Source of the DNA: Candidatus Acetothermia bacterium
GTDB taxonomy: Bacteria; Bipolaricaulota; Bipolaricaulia; UBA7950
Direction: 5' to 3'
Assembly (NCBI GenBank): GCA_022684035.1
Contig: JAJHSB010000018.1
Span: forward strand, 1 to 36,768
Length of the DNA: 36,768 nt
Part shown: in pieces, positions 8,238 through 16,810 of the stretch
Numbering within the stretch: position 1 is the first letter of the stretch
Layout: the number at the start of each line of letters is the position of its first letter
Notes under the pieces: generated by a model
What the model saw: the letters and a program-made list of their open reading frames with translations, nothing else
Databases searched by the model: none
Told to the model about the DNA's origin: nothing
Made by a program: the position numbers and the translations under genes

Positions 8238-10244
8238 TTACCTTTTAGTCTTTGTAACATCTCTTATCTTACTTCTATATCGTATCAACTGAGTTGAGTT
8301 TATCACTACTATCAGCGAGGCGAGGTTGTGTAACAGCGCTGCCATCACCGGCCCCACCGCGCCGTAGATTGCCAAGTACATTCCCACAATGTTAAGTCCC
8401 AACGAGAAAGCATAAATGTTTGCTTTAATAACTCGTAAGGCTTTGCGACTCAGAAGAATTGCCTGAGTAGCCTGCACCAGATCGTCGCCCAACAGGGCAA
8501 CGTCAGCCACTTCGATGGCAGCATCACTCCCAATGACACCCATCGCAATGCCGAGATCGGCCGTGGCCAAAGCCGGAGCATCGTTGATCCCATCTCCAAC
8601 GACCGCGACTTTATACTGCTCTTTCAACCGCTTCACCGTGTTCACCTTATCTTCGGGCAACTGGTCGGCGGCAAAGTCATTGATCCCAGCAAGCGAGGCG
8701 ATAGCCGCGGCCGTGCGGGAGTTGTCACCGGTAAGCATCACTATTTTGTTTATCCCGGCCTTCCTTAAGGTAGCGATCGCCCCGGCTGTTCCTTCCCGCA
8801 ACACGTCGGCAACGCTGAGCACCCCCAGAAAGCGCTTATTCTCGGCAAGTAACAAACAGGTCTCTCCGCTTGATTCCTTCTGGGCCAAATACTCCTCTTC
8901 CTCCGGGGACAAGGCGACGTGATGATCGGCCAACAGTCTTCTGTTGCCCAGAAGTATCTTTTGCTCACTGGCGTGTGCCACCACCCCGCGGCCTAAAATG
9001 ACCTGAAAGTTACTGGGGTCGGGAACCTTAAGCCCAAGTTCCTGGGCTTTGCTCATGATCGCCTTAGCCAGGGGATGCTCGGAGAATTTCTCGGCGATAG
9101 CTGCCCGCATCAGAACATCTGCTTGAGTCTTCTCGGTGAAACTCCTGATCTCAGTCACCTGTGGATTGCCATAGGTAAGGGTCCCGGTCTTATCGACCAC
9201 CACCGCATTCACCCGACCGGCTGCCTCGAGACTCCTCCCTCCTTTGATCAGAATACCTCGTCGGGCAGCGTTGCCGATAGCGGCAATCACTGCCGTCGGG
9301 GTGGCCAGCACCAGGGCACAAGGACAGGCGACGATCAGAACGGTAATTGCAGTGACTACGTCGCGCGTACCAAAGTAAGTGGCAAGAGCAATCGCCAGAA
9401 TGATCGGAGTAAAGTATTTAGCAAACCGATCAGCCACCCGCTGCGCCGGGGCTTTATCTGCCTGCGCCTCCTCTACCAGCTTAATTATGTGCGCCAGCGT
9501 GGTCTCGTGACCGACCTTAGTCGTCTCGATCTCTAAGATGCCCAATTCGGTAAGCGTTCCCTCAAATACTTCATCCCCGATACTCACTTCTACTGGAATC
9601 GATTCTCCGGTAAGAGAGGCCTGATTGACTGCAGCTTGGCCGGAGAGGACCGTTCCGTCGACTGGAATCCGCTCGCCTGGTTTGACCAGCACCCTATCTC
9701 CGAGTTTAACCTCTTCGATCGGCACCACTACCTCCCCATCAGCGCGGCGTACTCTCGCCGTCTTCGGTTTCAGATCCATCAATTTACGGATAGCGTTGCC
9801 CGTCTTAGCGACAGTAATGTTTTCCAACAACTCACCGACGTGCATGATGAAGACCACAAGAGCTCCAGCAAAATATTCTCCGATGAGGAGCGAGGCAATT
9901 AAAGCAATGCTGATCAGCACACCAACGTTCAGGTTCTTACGCAGTAACCCTTTTATTGCCCCAATAATGATCGGGATTCCTCCCACCACGGCTGCCAGCG
10001 TGAAAATATAGATGCCGAAGACCTCGCGCACCAGACCTGTTGCCCCCAGGACTATGAGCAAGCCTAACACAACGGGCAGCAGCAATTCCCTGTACTTAAG
10101 AGTTAGCCCTTTTATTTTCGATCTATCAGTGCTTAACCAAGCTTGATCCATGCATGGGCCATTTGGAGGGCAAAGGGCTTTTACTTTTGATCTATCACTA
10201 CTTAACCCTGTTTTCTCTTTCATCTGTTCTGTTTTCTCTTTCAT
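8238..10244 (-). CDS. Heavy-metal translocating P1B-type ATPase
   Basis: VACPCALVLATPTA, DKTGTLT, SEHPLAKAI, GDGINDAPALATADLGIAMG; no N-terminal HMA domain, instead a repeat-derived N-terminus. Confidence 0.93.
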   Translation of the reverse strand: MKEKTEQMKEKTGLSSDRSKVKALCPPNGPCMDQAWLSTDRSKIKGLTLKYRELLLPVVLGLLIVLGATGLVREVFGIYIFTLAAVVGGIPIIIGAIKGLLRKNLNVGVLISIALIASLLIGEYFAGALVVFIMHVGELLENITVAKTGNAIRKLMDLKPKTARVRRADGEVVVPIEEVKLGDRVLVKPGERIPVDGTVLSGQAAVNQASLTGESIPVEVSIGDEVFEGTLTELGILEIETTKVGHETTLAHIIKLVEEAQADKAPAQRVADRFAKYFTPIILAIALATYFGTRDVVTAITVLIVACPCALVLATPTAVIAAIGNAARRGILIKGGRSLEAAGRVNAVVVDKTGTLTYGNPQVTEIRSFTEKTQADVLMRAAIAEKFSEHPLAKAIMSKAQELGLKVPDPSNFQVILGRGVVAHASEQKILLGNRRLLADHHVALSPEEEEYLAQKESSGETCLLLAENKRFLGVLSVADVLREGTAGAIATLRKAGINKIVMLTGDNSRTAAAIASLAGINDFAADQLPEDKVNTVKRLKEQYKVAVVGDGINDAPALATADLGIAMGVIGSDAAIEVADVALLGDDLVQATQAILLSRKALRVIKANIYAFSLGLNIVGMYLAIYGAVGPVMAALLHNLASLIVVINSTQLIRYRSKIRDVTKTKR
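10106..10207. repeat. Pair of diverged 33-bp direct repeats within the P1B ATPase 5' coding region
   Basis: 10106-10138 gcccttttattttcgatctatcagtgcttaacc versus 10175-10207 gggcttttacttttgatctatcactacttaacc (27/33 identical). Confidence 0.85.
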
Positions 10245-10250
10245 CTGTTC
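10209..10250. repeat. Perfect 21-bp tandem duplication across the P1B ATPase start codon
   Basis: tgttttctctttcatctgttc twice in tandem; on the minus strand gaacagATGAAAGAGAAAACA x2. Confidence 0.95.
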
Positions 10251-10280
10251 CTCCCTCTAATCATGTTATTTAGCATCTTT

Positions 10281-10547
10281 TCAATGGAGAAACCGTGCCA
10301 GTGATTCCTTCAATTTGACAATCGCCTCCTCTTCAGATCCCTCTTTAATGGCCGCCACGATACAGGTGTCCAGGTGGTCTTCGAGGATAATTCTTCCTAC
10401 CTGGTCCAGGGCGGCGCGGACAGCCGAGATCTGCAAGAGCACCTCCGGACAATCTCGATCTCCTTCCACCATACGCTTGATGGCTCTTACGTGGCCATCG
10501 ATTTTGCTCAGTCTTTCCACTACTTCCTGACGGGTCCGCTCATGCAT
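10281..10547 (-). CDS. CsoR/RcnR (DUF156) family metal-sensing repressor
   Basis: RLSKIDGHVRAIKRMVEGDRDCPEVLLQISAVRAALDQVGRIILEDHLDTC; Cys-His-Cys ligand pattern typical of CsoR. Confidence 0.92.
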   Translation of the reverse strand: MHERTRQEVVERLSKIDGHVRAIKRMVEGDRDCPEVLLQISAVRAALDQVGRIILEDHLDTCIVAAIKEGSEEEAIVKLKESLARFLH

Positions 10548-10600
10548 CGTTGTTTCCCTCCACTTCTCTACTTATCCCATCCAGGGGGACGCGATATTAA

Positions 10601-10629
10601 AGTATAGCATACTCGGTCACTGCTGTCAA
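10601..10629 (-). promoter_or_regulatory. Sigma70-type promoter of the csoR/P1B ATPase/cupin operon
   Basis: Minus strand reads TTGACA (10629-10624), a 17-nt spacer, then TATACT (10606-10601), upstream of the csoR start at 10547. Confidence 0.75.
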
Positions 10630-11023
10630 GACCACCATTGCCTCATCAAAAAAGTACTCCAAATCGTAAGGCAACACTCTAATGTTGATGGTGAGGTAAG
10701 ATTTATTGAACAGTTGGAAAAATACTTTGCTAAGCAGAGATTTTTGGTACAACGGGTTTACCATAAACATCAAACTCTTGCTGAACCCGAGGCGAGGTAT
10801 AGCGACAGTTTTGGGGAAAAGAGTTATTGGTTTAATAACTTCGTTGATTTTTCAAGTAAAATCAGTTAATTTGAAGTTAATAAAATAAAAAATTATCGGC
10901 TCGCTCGCGAAGCGGATAAAATACGAACGAGCAAAAAAAGAAAAGGGAGGTTGAGGGGGAAGTGAGTTTTTGCCCGCCCGTCCCGTCTGGGATGGGAAGC
11001 GTTTCCGCAATTTCTGCGTTAAA

Positions 11024-13327
11024 ATGAACAAGCGCCTTATCTTTGCCGTCCTTGCCACCGGTTTCAGCGGTATGGTGGTACAACTCCTGCTGCTGCGGGA
11101 GTTCTTGGTGATCTTTCACGGCAATGACCTCGCGATAGGGATTATCTTTGCCAACTGGCTCGCCGTCGAAGCCTTCGGCGCATTTTTCATCGGGAAGAGG
11201 ATCGAGCAGTCGAGGAAAAGGATCGGATGGTTTATCGCTTTATCAGTCCTGTTCGTCCTTTCTGCGCCACTTGCTCTTTACCTTGTTCGGATAGTGCGAG
11301 ACTTGATCGGTGTCTTACCTGGCGTGGGGATGGGAGTATCCACCATTTTCTACTCCTCTCTTCTCATCCTCTTTTTGCCGAGCCTCCTGCACGGTGCGTT
11401 ATTTGTTTTTACCTGCAAGCTATGTGCCCAGTTTATTAGAGACCCTGAACATGATGCCCGGAAAGGCGCCTCCTCGGTCGGACAGGCATATGTGTGGGAA
11501 ACCATCGGCCATATTGCTGGAGCAGTGGTATTCACCTGTCTCCTGATTCTCCTGTTCCATTCATTTGCCATCGTCTTTGGGGTCGGTCTTTTGACCATCA
11601 TAGCATCGGTTGCCCTCGCCACTTTCCAGAGCAAGGCCGGGAAACGAAAAGCCCTCGCGGTGCTTATACCTGTTCTGGCAATATTCGTCTATCTGCTCGC
11701 TTCTGATGGGGATGAGCGGCTTCACTACCATGCGATTGCCCGTCAATGGCCGGACAAAGAGGTGATCCATCATCAACATTCACACTACGGTAACGTCGCA
11801 GTGATCTTCCGCAAAGGGGAATACACCTTCCTTACCGATGGTATCCCAACCTTCACTACTCCTACACCTGATATAGTGCGGGTGGAGGAATTCATCCATT
11901 TCCCGATGCTGGCACATCCCCGGCCGGAGAATGTGGCCATACTCGTCGGAGGAGCCGGTGGGAAGATCAGTGAAATTCTTAAACATCCTTTAGTAGAGCG
12001 GGTTGACTACACGGAGGTCAACCCTTTGCTCATTGACCTAGTGCGGAAATTTCCCACTCCGCTCACTGAGGCAGAACTCGGCGATCCACGCGTAAATACA
12101 CTGCATGTAGATGGGCGCCGCTTCCTTGAATTGACTCCGTATCAGTACGATCTGATCTTTGTCGGTATCTCCAATCCGGAAAACCTACAGGTGAACCGAC
12201 TCTTTACTGCCGAGTTCGCACGGATAGCCAAAGAGAGATTGCGGGAGGGTGGAATTCTAGCCGTCACCTTACCCGGCTCACTGACTTACTTAAGCCACGA
12301 GCTAAGGAACTTAAATGGAGTGATCATCAATACCCTAAAAAGCGTCTTTCCATATGTGCACATAATTCCGGGGTATCAAAATATTTTCCTATCTTCCACG
12401 ACGCCAGATGTTATCCTAATCAATGCCACCCTGCTCTATGAGAGACTAAGGAAACGTCAACTGGACCTCCGGCTCATCACCCGCCCTTATCTCGAAGTGA
12501 GGTTGGCTCCTCACTGGTTAAACTGGTTCTTAGAATCTATGCGCGGAGCAACACGAGAGATCAATCACGATTTTCGTCCCAAGGGCTTCTTTTACAGCCT
12601 TACCTATTGGAATGCGATGTTCTCCCCTTATTTAAGCGATTTTTTCAGGTGGCTGGAAGGTCTGGAGCTTGCGCTTTTTGCCATTGTGATTGCCGCGGTC
12701 ACCGCAATGCTACTTGCGCTCAGGTGGCGAATTACTCGCCTGCGCCGATTGACCATCCCTTATTCTATTGCCACCACCGGCTTTTCCGGCATGGCCTTCG
12801 ACCTGCTCCTCATCTTCGCCTTTCAAGTGCTTTTTGGATTCGTCTTTCACTGGATCGGACTGCTGCTGGCCGCGTTTATGGGTGGGGTTGCAGGCGGTGG
12901 CTTTGTGATGACTACTCTCTTACCGCGCATCAAGGACGACCGTGCCCTCTTTATCAAGCTGGAGATCGCGGTGGGACTATTTGCCGTCCTGTTGCCGCTC
13001 GTTATTCTCGTAGTGGCACCCTATTTAGGGAATATCGTCGTATTTGTCTTTGCACAACTGCTCTTTCTTCTGCTGGCATTTGCCGCCGGGGCACTCATCG
13101 GTCTTAAGTTTCCGCTGGCAAACAGAATGTATCTTGCCCTTTCTCCCAATTTAAGCCGCACAGCCGGACTCATCTATAGCGCCGATCTTGCAGGCGGATG
13201 GACTGGAGGGATCATCGCCGCAGTGGTGCTGCTGCCCGTTTTAGGACTGGTAGGAACCTCGTTAGTGATCGTGATGATCAAGGCAAGCAGCCTGATTATG
13301 CTGGCAACCTCATTCAGGGAGAAATAG
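11024..13327 (+). CDS. Multi-spanning membrane protein with a central spermidine-synthase-like (SAM-binding fold) domain
   Basis: Hydrophobic N- and C-terminal regions flank a domain with ILVGGAGGKISEILKH, DYTEVNP, HVDGRRFLE, NRLFTAEFARIAKERLREGGILAV. Start at MNKRL (11024); the ORF-track start is upstream. Confidence 0.8.
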   Translation: MNKRLIFAVLATGFSGMVVQLLLLREFLVIFHGNDLAIGIIFANWLAVEAFGAFFIGKRIEQSRKRIGWFIALSVLFVLSAPLALYLVRIVRDLIGVLPGVGMGVSTIFYSSLLILFLPSLLHGALFVFTCKLCAQFIRDPEHDARKGASSVGQAYVWETIGHIAGAVVFTCLLILLFHSFAIVFGVGLLTIIASVALATFQSKAGKRKALAVLIPVLAIFVYLLASDGDERLHYHAIARQWPDKEVIHHQHSHYGNVAVIFRKGEYTFLTDGIPTFTTPTPDIVRVEEFIHFPMLAHPRPENVAILVGGAGGKISEILKHPLVERVDYTEVNPLLIDLVRKFPTPLTEAELGDPRVNTLHVDGRRFLELTPYQYDLIFVGISNPENLQVNRLFTAEFARIAKERLREGGILAVTLPGSLTYLSHELRNLNGVIINTLKSVFPYVHIIPGYQNIFLSSTTPDVILINATLLYERLRKRQLDLRLITRPYLEVRLAPHWLNWFLESMRGATREINHDFRPKGFFYSLTYWNAMFSPYLSDFFRWLEGLELALFAIVIAAVTAMLLALRWRITRLRRLTIPYSIATTGFSGMAFDLLLIFAFQVLFGFVFHWIGLLLAAFMGGVAGGGFVMTTLLPRIKDDRALFIKLEIAVGLFAVLLPLVILVVAPYLGNIVVFVFAQLLFLLLAFAAGALIGLKFPLANRMYLALSPNLSRTAGLIYSADLAGGWTGGIIAAVVLLPVLGLVGTSLVIVMIKASSLIMLATSFREK

Positions 13328-15487
13328 ATGGAAGAGATGAATATCAGCAAAAGTAACGGACTCGCCTGGGTAGCATCGGCACAGCTTGCCGCCCTTTTGC
13401 TGGGGACAGCTCTCTGGCTGCTACTCGCGCTACTCATCCACCCACTGGCCTACGGACACTTAATCTGGCTGATATCGATTGCAACGATCCTCTCAACCCT
13501 CTGCACCTTCGGCTTGGGCAAAACCATAATCACCCATCTGCCGACAGAGAAAGATAGCAAGTTCTTGAGCAGCGCGGTGGCAGTCGTTATTCTTCTCAGT
13601 TTGATTGCTGGGACGATTCTCTCGATTGTATTGGAGCCGGCGATCGGTTTGCTCACTATTGGGCTATCGCTCTTCTCAATTACGGTACACCTATACCTGG
13701 CGAACCGGAAGTACGAAGGTTACCTCCGAGCGTGGGCCGGGGCACGGATTCTCGGCCTTCTCCTTCCTGTCCTGTTCTATCTCCTGTGGGGATCAATCAC
13801 TGGTATTCTGGTCGGACTGGCACTTGCCTATCTCTCCTTTGGGAGCAAGGCGCTGGCCCACCTTCGCACAAGGCCTGATTTTCGGAGAATCTTGAGGGTC
13901 CTCACATTTACGCTCGGTGTTCTGGGAACCGACCTCAACAGGGTCTTTATGAGTTTCCTCGACAAGATACTGATCGGAGAGCTCTTCGGAATGGAAGTGC
14001 TCGGATTATACCACTTCGCCTTTCGCATCTTTCTCCTCTTCGGAACACTACCTCAAATTATGCTCTTCTACCTCTTACCCGAGAAATCCGCTGGGAGGGA
14101 TACGGAAAAGATTGAACGGATCGCAGTTATCGCCTCTTTTGGCCTGGCTACGGCCACCTACCTTTTCGCACACTTCGTTGTTCCACTCGCCTTTCCGGCG
14201 TTTGCCGGGAGCGTGAATGCAATCCAAATCATGGGGCTGGCGATAATCCCGGCGACGCTGGTGGGAATAAAGACCTCCAGCCTTTATTCCGAAGGAAAGA
14301 CTAATGTCGTTTTTGGTTCCCACCTGCTTGCTCTGGGGGTCGGAATCATTGGAATAATCTTTCTGGGAAGGAGATTTGGGTTAGTTGGCATAGCGCTTAG
14401 TATGGTTGCGCTCCAATGGAGTTTAGCCGCCGCTTTATTCCTCTTCTCCAAACTTGCAGGGGAAACCCGCAAAATTGCGGCGGGCTCGATAGCGGCTCTC
14501 GTCCTGGTCGGTTTACTGCTGGGTTCTGTCGGCGCGCAACGGCCGCAGATTAAGATTCGTGGATATGCGCTGCGGGGAATGGTCATGGCAATGGGAACCG
14601 TAGTTAATATCACGGTGATTGACGAGGATACCCAGAGAGCAGAGGCCGCGATGCAGGATGCATTCAATGAGATATTCAGAATTGAGAGACTAATGTCAGC
14701 CACAGATGGGTATAGCGAAATTTATATTCTAAATCAGTCGAGGGGTGAGTGGGTGGATCTCTCCCCGGAGACCATCTATGTCCTTGAGCGAAGTCTGTAT
14801 TTCGCCAAGATCTCAGGTGGAGCCTTTGACCCAACGGTCAAACCCCTGGTAGATCTATGGATGGAAAAGGTGAAAACCTGGGGAAGGCTTCCGAGCACCA
14901 GCGAGCTGAGCGAGGCGCTTGCGCTGGTAAATTGGCGGAATCTGGAGGTTGATGTAAATAAGAGCAGGGCAAGATTTCTCAAAGAAGGGATGGCAATTAC
15001 TCTCGGCGGGATTGCGAAGGGTTACGCAGTCGATCGCGCAATTAAGGTACTCAAAGAAAGCGGTGTTAAGCGAGGACTGGTAGATATCGGGGGGGATATC
15101 AGAGGGTTTGGACCCAAAAGCTGGAGAATTGCGATTCAACATCCGCGCGATGAATACGAGTGGCTTGACGTGATCGATCTTAAAAACGCAGCAGTGGCCA
15201 CTTCCGGTGACTACAGGCGGTTCTTCTTGTTGGGGGAGAGAAGAGTTCATCATATCCTCAATCCGAAAACCGGTGAGCCGGCCGATAGAGTGATGAGCGT
15301 CACCATCATTGCCGCAAATTGCCTCGATGCCGACGCCCTCACTACACTCGTCTTTGTATTGGGCCCGGAGAAAGGAAAGGAACTGCTCAATTCCCTGGAG
15401 GTCGCCGGCTTGATTGTCGACTCTCACGGAGAGATTATCATCTCTGAGGCATGGGAATTGAAGCATCAACCAGCAAGCTCGCCTTAG
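13328..15487 (+). CDS. MOP/Wzx-like flippase domain fused to ApbE (FAD:protein FMN transferase)
   Basis: About 400 aa N-terminal polytopic region (PLAYGHLIWLISIATILSTLCTFGLGKTIITHLP...) followed by ApbE signatures: MGTVVNITV, GGAFDPTVKPLVDLW, TLGGIAKGYAVDRA, VDIGGDIRGFG, DADALTTLVFVLG. Confidence 0.85.
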   Translation: MEEMNISKSNGLAWVASAQLAALLLGTALWLLLALLIHPLAYGHLIWLISIATILSTLCTFGLGKTIITHLPTEKDSKFLSSAVAVVILLSLIAGTILSIVLEPAIGLLTIGLSLFSITVHLYLANRKYEGYLRAWAGARILGLLLPVLFYLLWGSITGILVGLALAYLSFGSKALAHLRTRPDFRRILRVLTFTLGVLGTDLNRVFMSFLDKILIGELFGMEVLGLYHFAFRIFLLFGTLPQIMLFYLLPEKSAGRDTEKIERIAVIASFGLATATYLFAHFVVPLAFPAFAGSVNAIQIMGLAIIPATLVGIKTSSLYSEGKTNVVFGSHLLALGVGIIGIIFLGRRFGLVGIALSMVALQWSLAAALFLFSKLAGETRKIAAGSIAALVLVGLLLGSVGAQRPQIKIRGYALRGMVMAMGTVVNITVIDEDTQRAEAAMQDAFNEIFRIERLMSATDGYSEIYILNQSRGEWVDLSPETIYVLERSLYFAKISGGAFDPTVKPLVDLWMEKVKTWGRLPSTSELSEALALVNWRNLEVDVNKSRARFLKEGMAITLGGIAKGYAVDRAIKVLKESGVKRGLVDIGGDIRGFGPKSWRIAIQHPRDEYEWLDVIDLKNAAVATSGDYRRFFLLGERRVHHILNPKTGEPADRVMSVTIIAANCLDADALTTLVFVLGPEKGKELLNSLEVAGLIVDSHGEIIISEAWELKHQPASSP

Positions 15488-15795
15488 TAAACAAAGACTC
15501 TGTTATTGAGAGAGTGCACAGAACTCGTGGCAATCTCATTGATAGGATCTATTGAGTTCATAGAGTTTATTTAATAAACGAGTTAGAGCGCAAACCCGGA
15601 CACAGAATGATGACTTGTCTTTTCATTGTCACTATTAAGAAAGAGAGTAAGTAAGAACAGCAACACAAATAAATAGAGGTAAGATTGACGATATCAGACT
15701 TTTGTATTATTTCAAAGGCAACAGCTCAACCAGTGCGTGGTAAATTACCCTCTTGCTGTGTGGTTAACCACTACCAAAACAGATAAGGAGTAGCT

Positions 15796-16380
15796 GTGAT
15801 CGATTATTTTGAGGGACGAATCGTTCGTTTGGAGAGAGATAGAATTGTCATTGAGGTTGGAAGCGTCGGTTATGCTCTATTAATGCCTCCGACAGCAATC
15901 GCTACTCTCAATCAAGGCGAGGTGGCGCAAATCTTTATCCATCTTATCCTCAGCGATAATTCGCTTGTTTTATACGGCTTTCTCTCTCCTAATGAACGCC
16001 GCTTGTTTCAACTTCTGCTGGGAGTACCGCAAGTCGGACCTCGGATAGCTTTGGAGACCGTCTCTGCTCTTTCGCCGGCGCAATTCACCGATGTACTGAA
16101 TAAGGGAGATCTCGGTCGTCTAATAGAGATCAAAGGAATCGGCCGCAAAATAGCACAACGGATCTTAATCGAGTTACGCGATAAAATGATAACTGATAGC
16201 AAGGAGATACATACTCTCTTACCATTGAGTGTCGAACAAGAGCAGGCATTGCAGATTCTTACCTCCAAAAGCCTCGGCTTCTCAGTCGGGGAAGCCAGAC
16301 GCGCAATCGAACAGGTGAAAGATAAGAAATTAACGCTACAAGAACTCGTCCGACAGGCGTTGGCCAATATGGGAAAATAG
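15796..16380 (+). CDS. ruvA: Holliday junction branch migration protein RuvA
   Basis: MIDYFEGRIVRLERDRIVIEVGSVGYALLMP; LLGVPQVGPRIALETVSALS; KGIGRKIAQRILIELRDK HhH motifs; GTG start after aaggag. Confidence 0.95.
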   Translation: MIDYFEGRIVRLERDRIVIEVGSVGYALLMPPTAIATLNQGEVAQIFIHLILSDNSLVLYGFLSPNERRLFQLLLGVPQVGPRIALETVSALSPAQFTDVLNKGDLGRLIEIKGIGRKIAQRILIELRDKMITDSKEIHTLLPLSVEQEQALQILTSKSLGFSVGEARRAIEQVKDKKLTLQELVRQALANMGK

Positions 16381-16382
16381 CA

Positions 16383-16802
16383 ATGAAAATCTGCGGATTA
16401 GATTACGGCCGTAAACGAATCGGAATCGCTGTAAGCGATGAGATGGAAATTATCGCCTATCCCCTCCCTTCTTACCAGCGAGTTTCCGCAGTAAAAGATC
16501 TTGCCTTCTTTGCTTCGTTGGTCGCCAAAGAGGAGATAAGAGCGATCGTCGTCGGATTTCCACTCAACATGGACAATTCAATTGGTGAAATGGCGCAAGA
16601 AGTATTGAATTTTTGTGCTCTTCTTCGTTCAGAATTATTATTGCCGGTCTACACATATGATGAACGGTGGACCAGTATCGAGGCCGCAAGGGTCCTCACG
16701 CAGGCCAATATCACACAACAACAGCGCAAAGACTTACGTGATAGCCTCTCTGCTGTCATCATTCTACAAGGATACTTGAACCTTTCCAAACAAGCTCATT
16801 AA
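16383..16802 (+). CDS. yqgF: YqgF/RuvX family putative pre-16S rRNA nuclease
   Basis: GLDYGRKRIGIAVSD; VVGFPLNMDNSIGEMAQ; YDERWTSIEAARVL; DSLSAVIILQGYL. Confidence 0.95.
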   Translation: MKICGLDYGRKRIGIAVSDEMEIIAYPLPSYQRVSAVKDLAFFASLVAKEEIRAIVVGFPLNMDNSIGEMAQEVLNFCALLRSELLLPVYTYDERWTSIEAARVLTQANITQQQRKDLRDSLSAVIILQGYLNLSKQAH

Positions 16803-16810
16803 TCTACTTA

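Noticed and set aside
8515-10011. Plus-strand ORFs antisense to the P1B ATPase
   Set aside because: Shadow ORFs of a strongly supported CDS.
12607-13107. 166-aa plus-strand ORF in another frame
   Set aside because: Cys/Arg/His-rich out-of-frame reading of the SpeE-like gene's membrane region.
14855-15469. 204-aa minus-strand ORF
   Set aside because: Fully antisense to the ApbE domain; no domain signature.
15796-16802. ruvA next to yqgF and separated from ruvB/ruvC as a novel system
   Set aside because: Scattered ruv genes and such neighbourhoods occur in bacteria; both proteins look ordinary.
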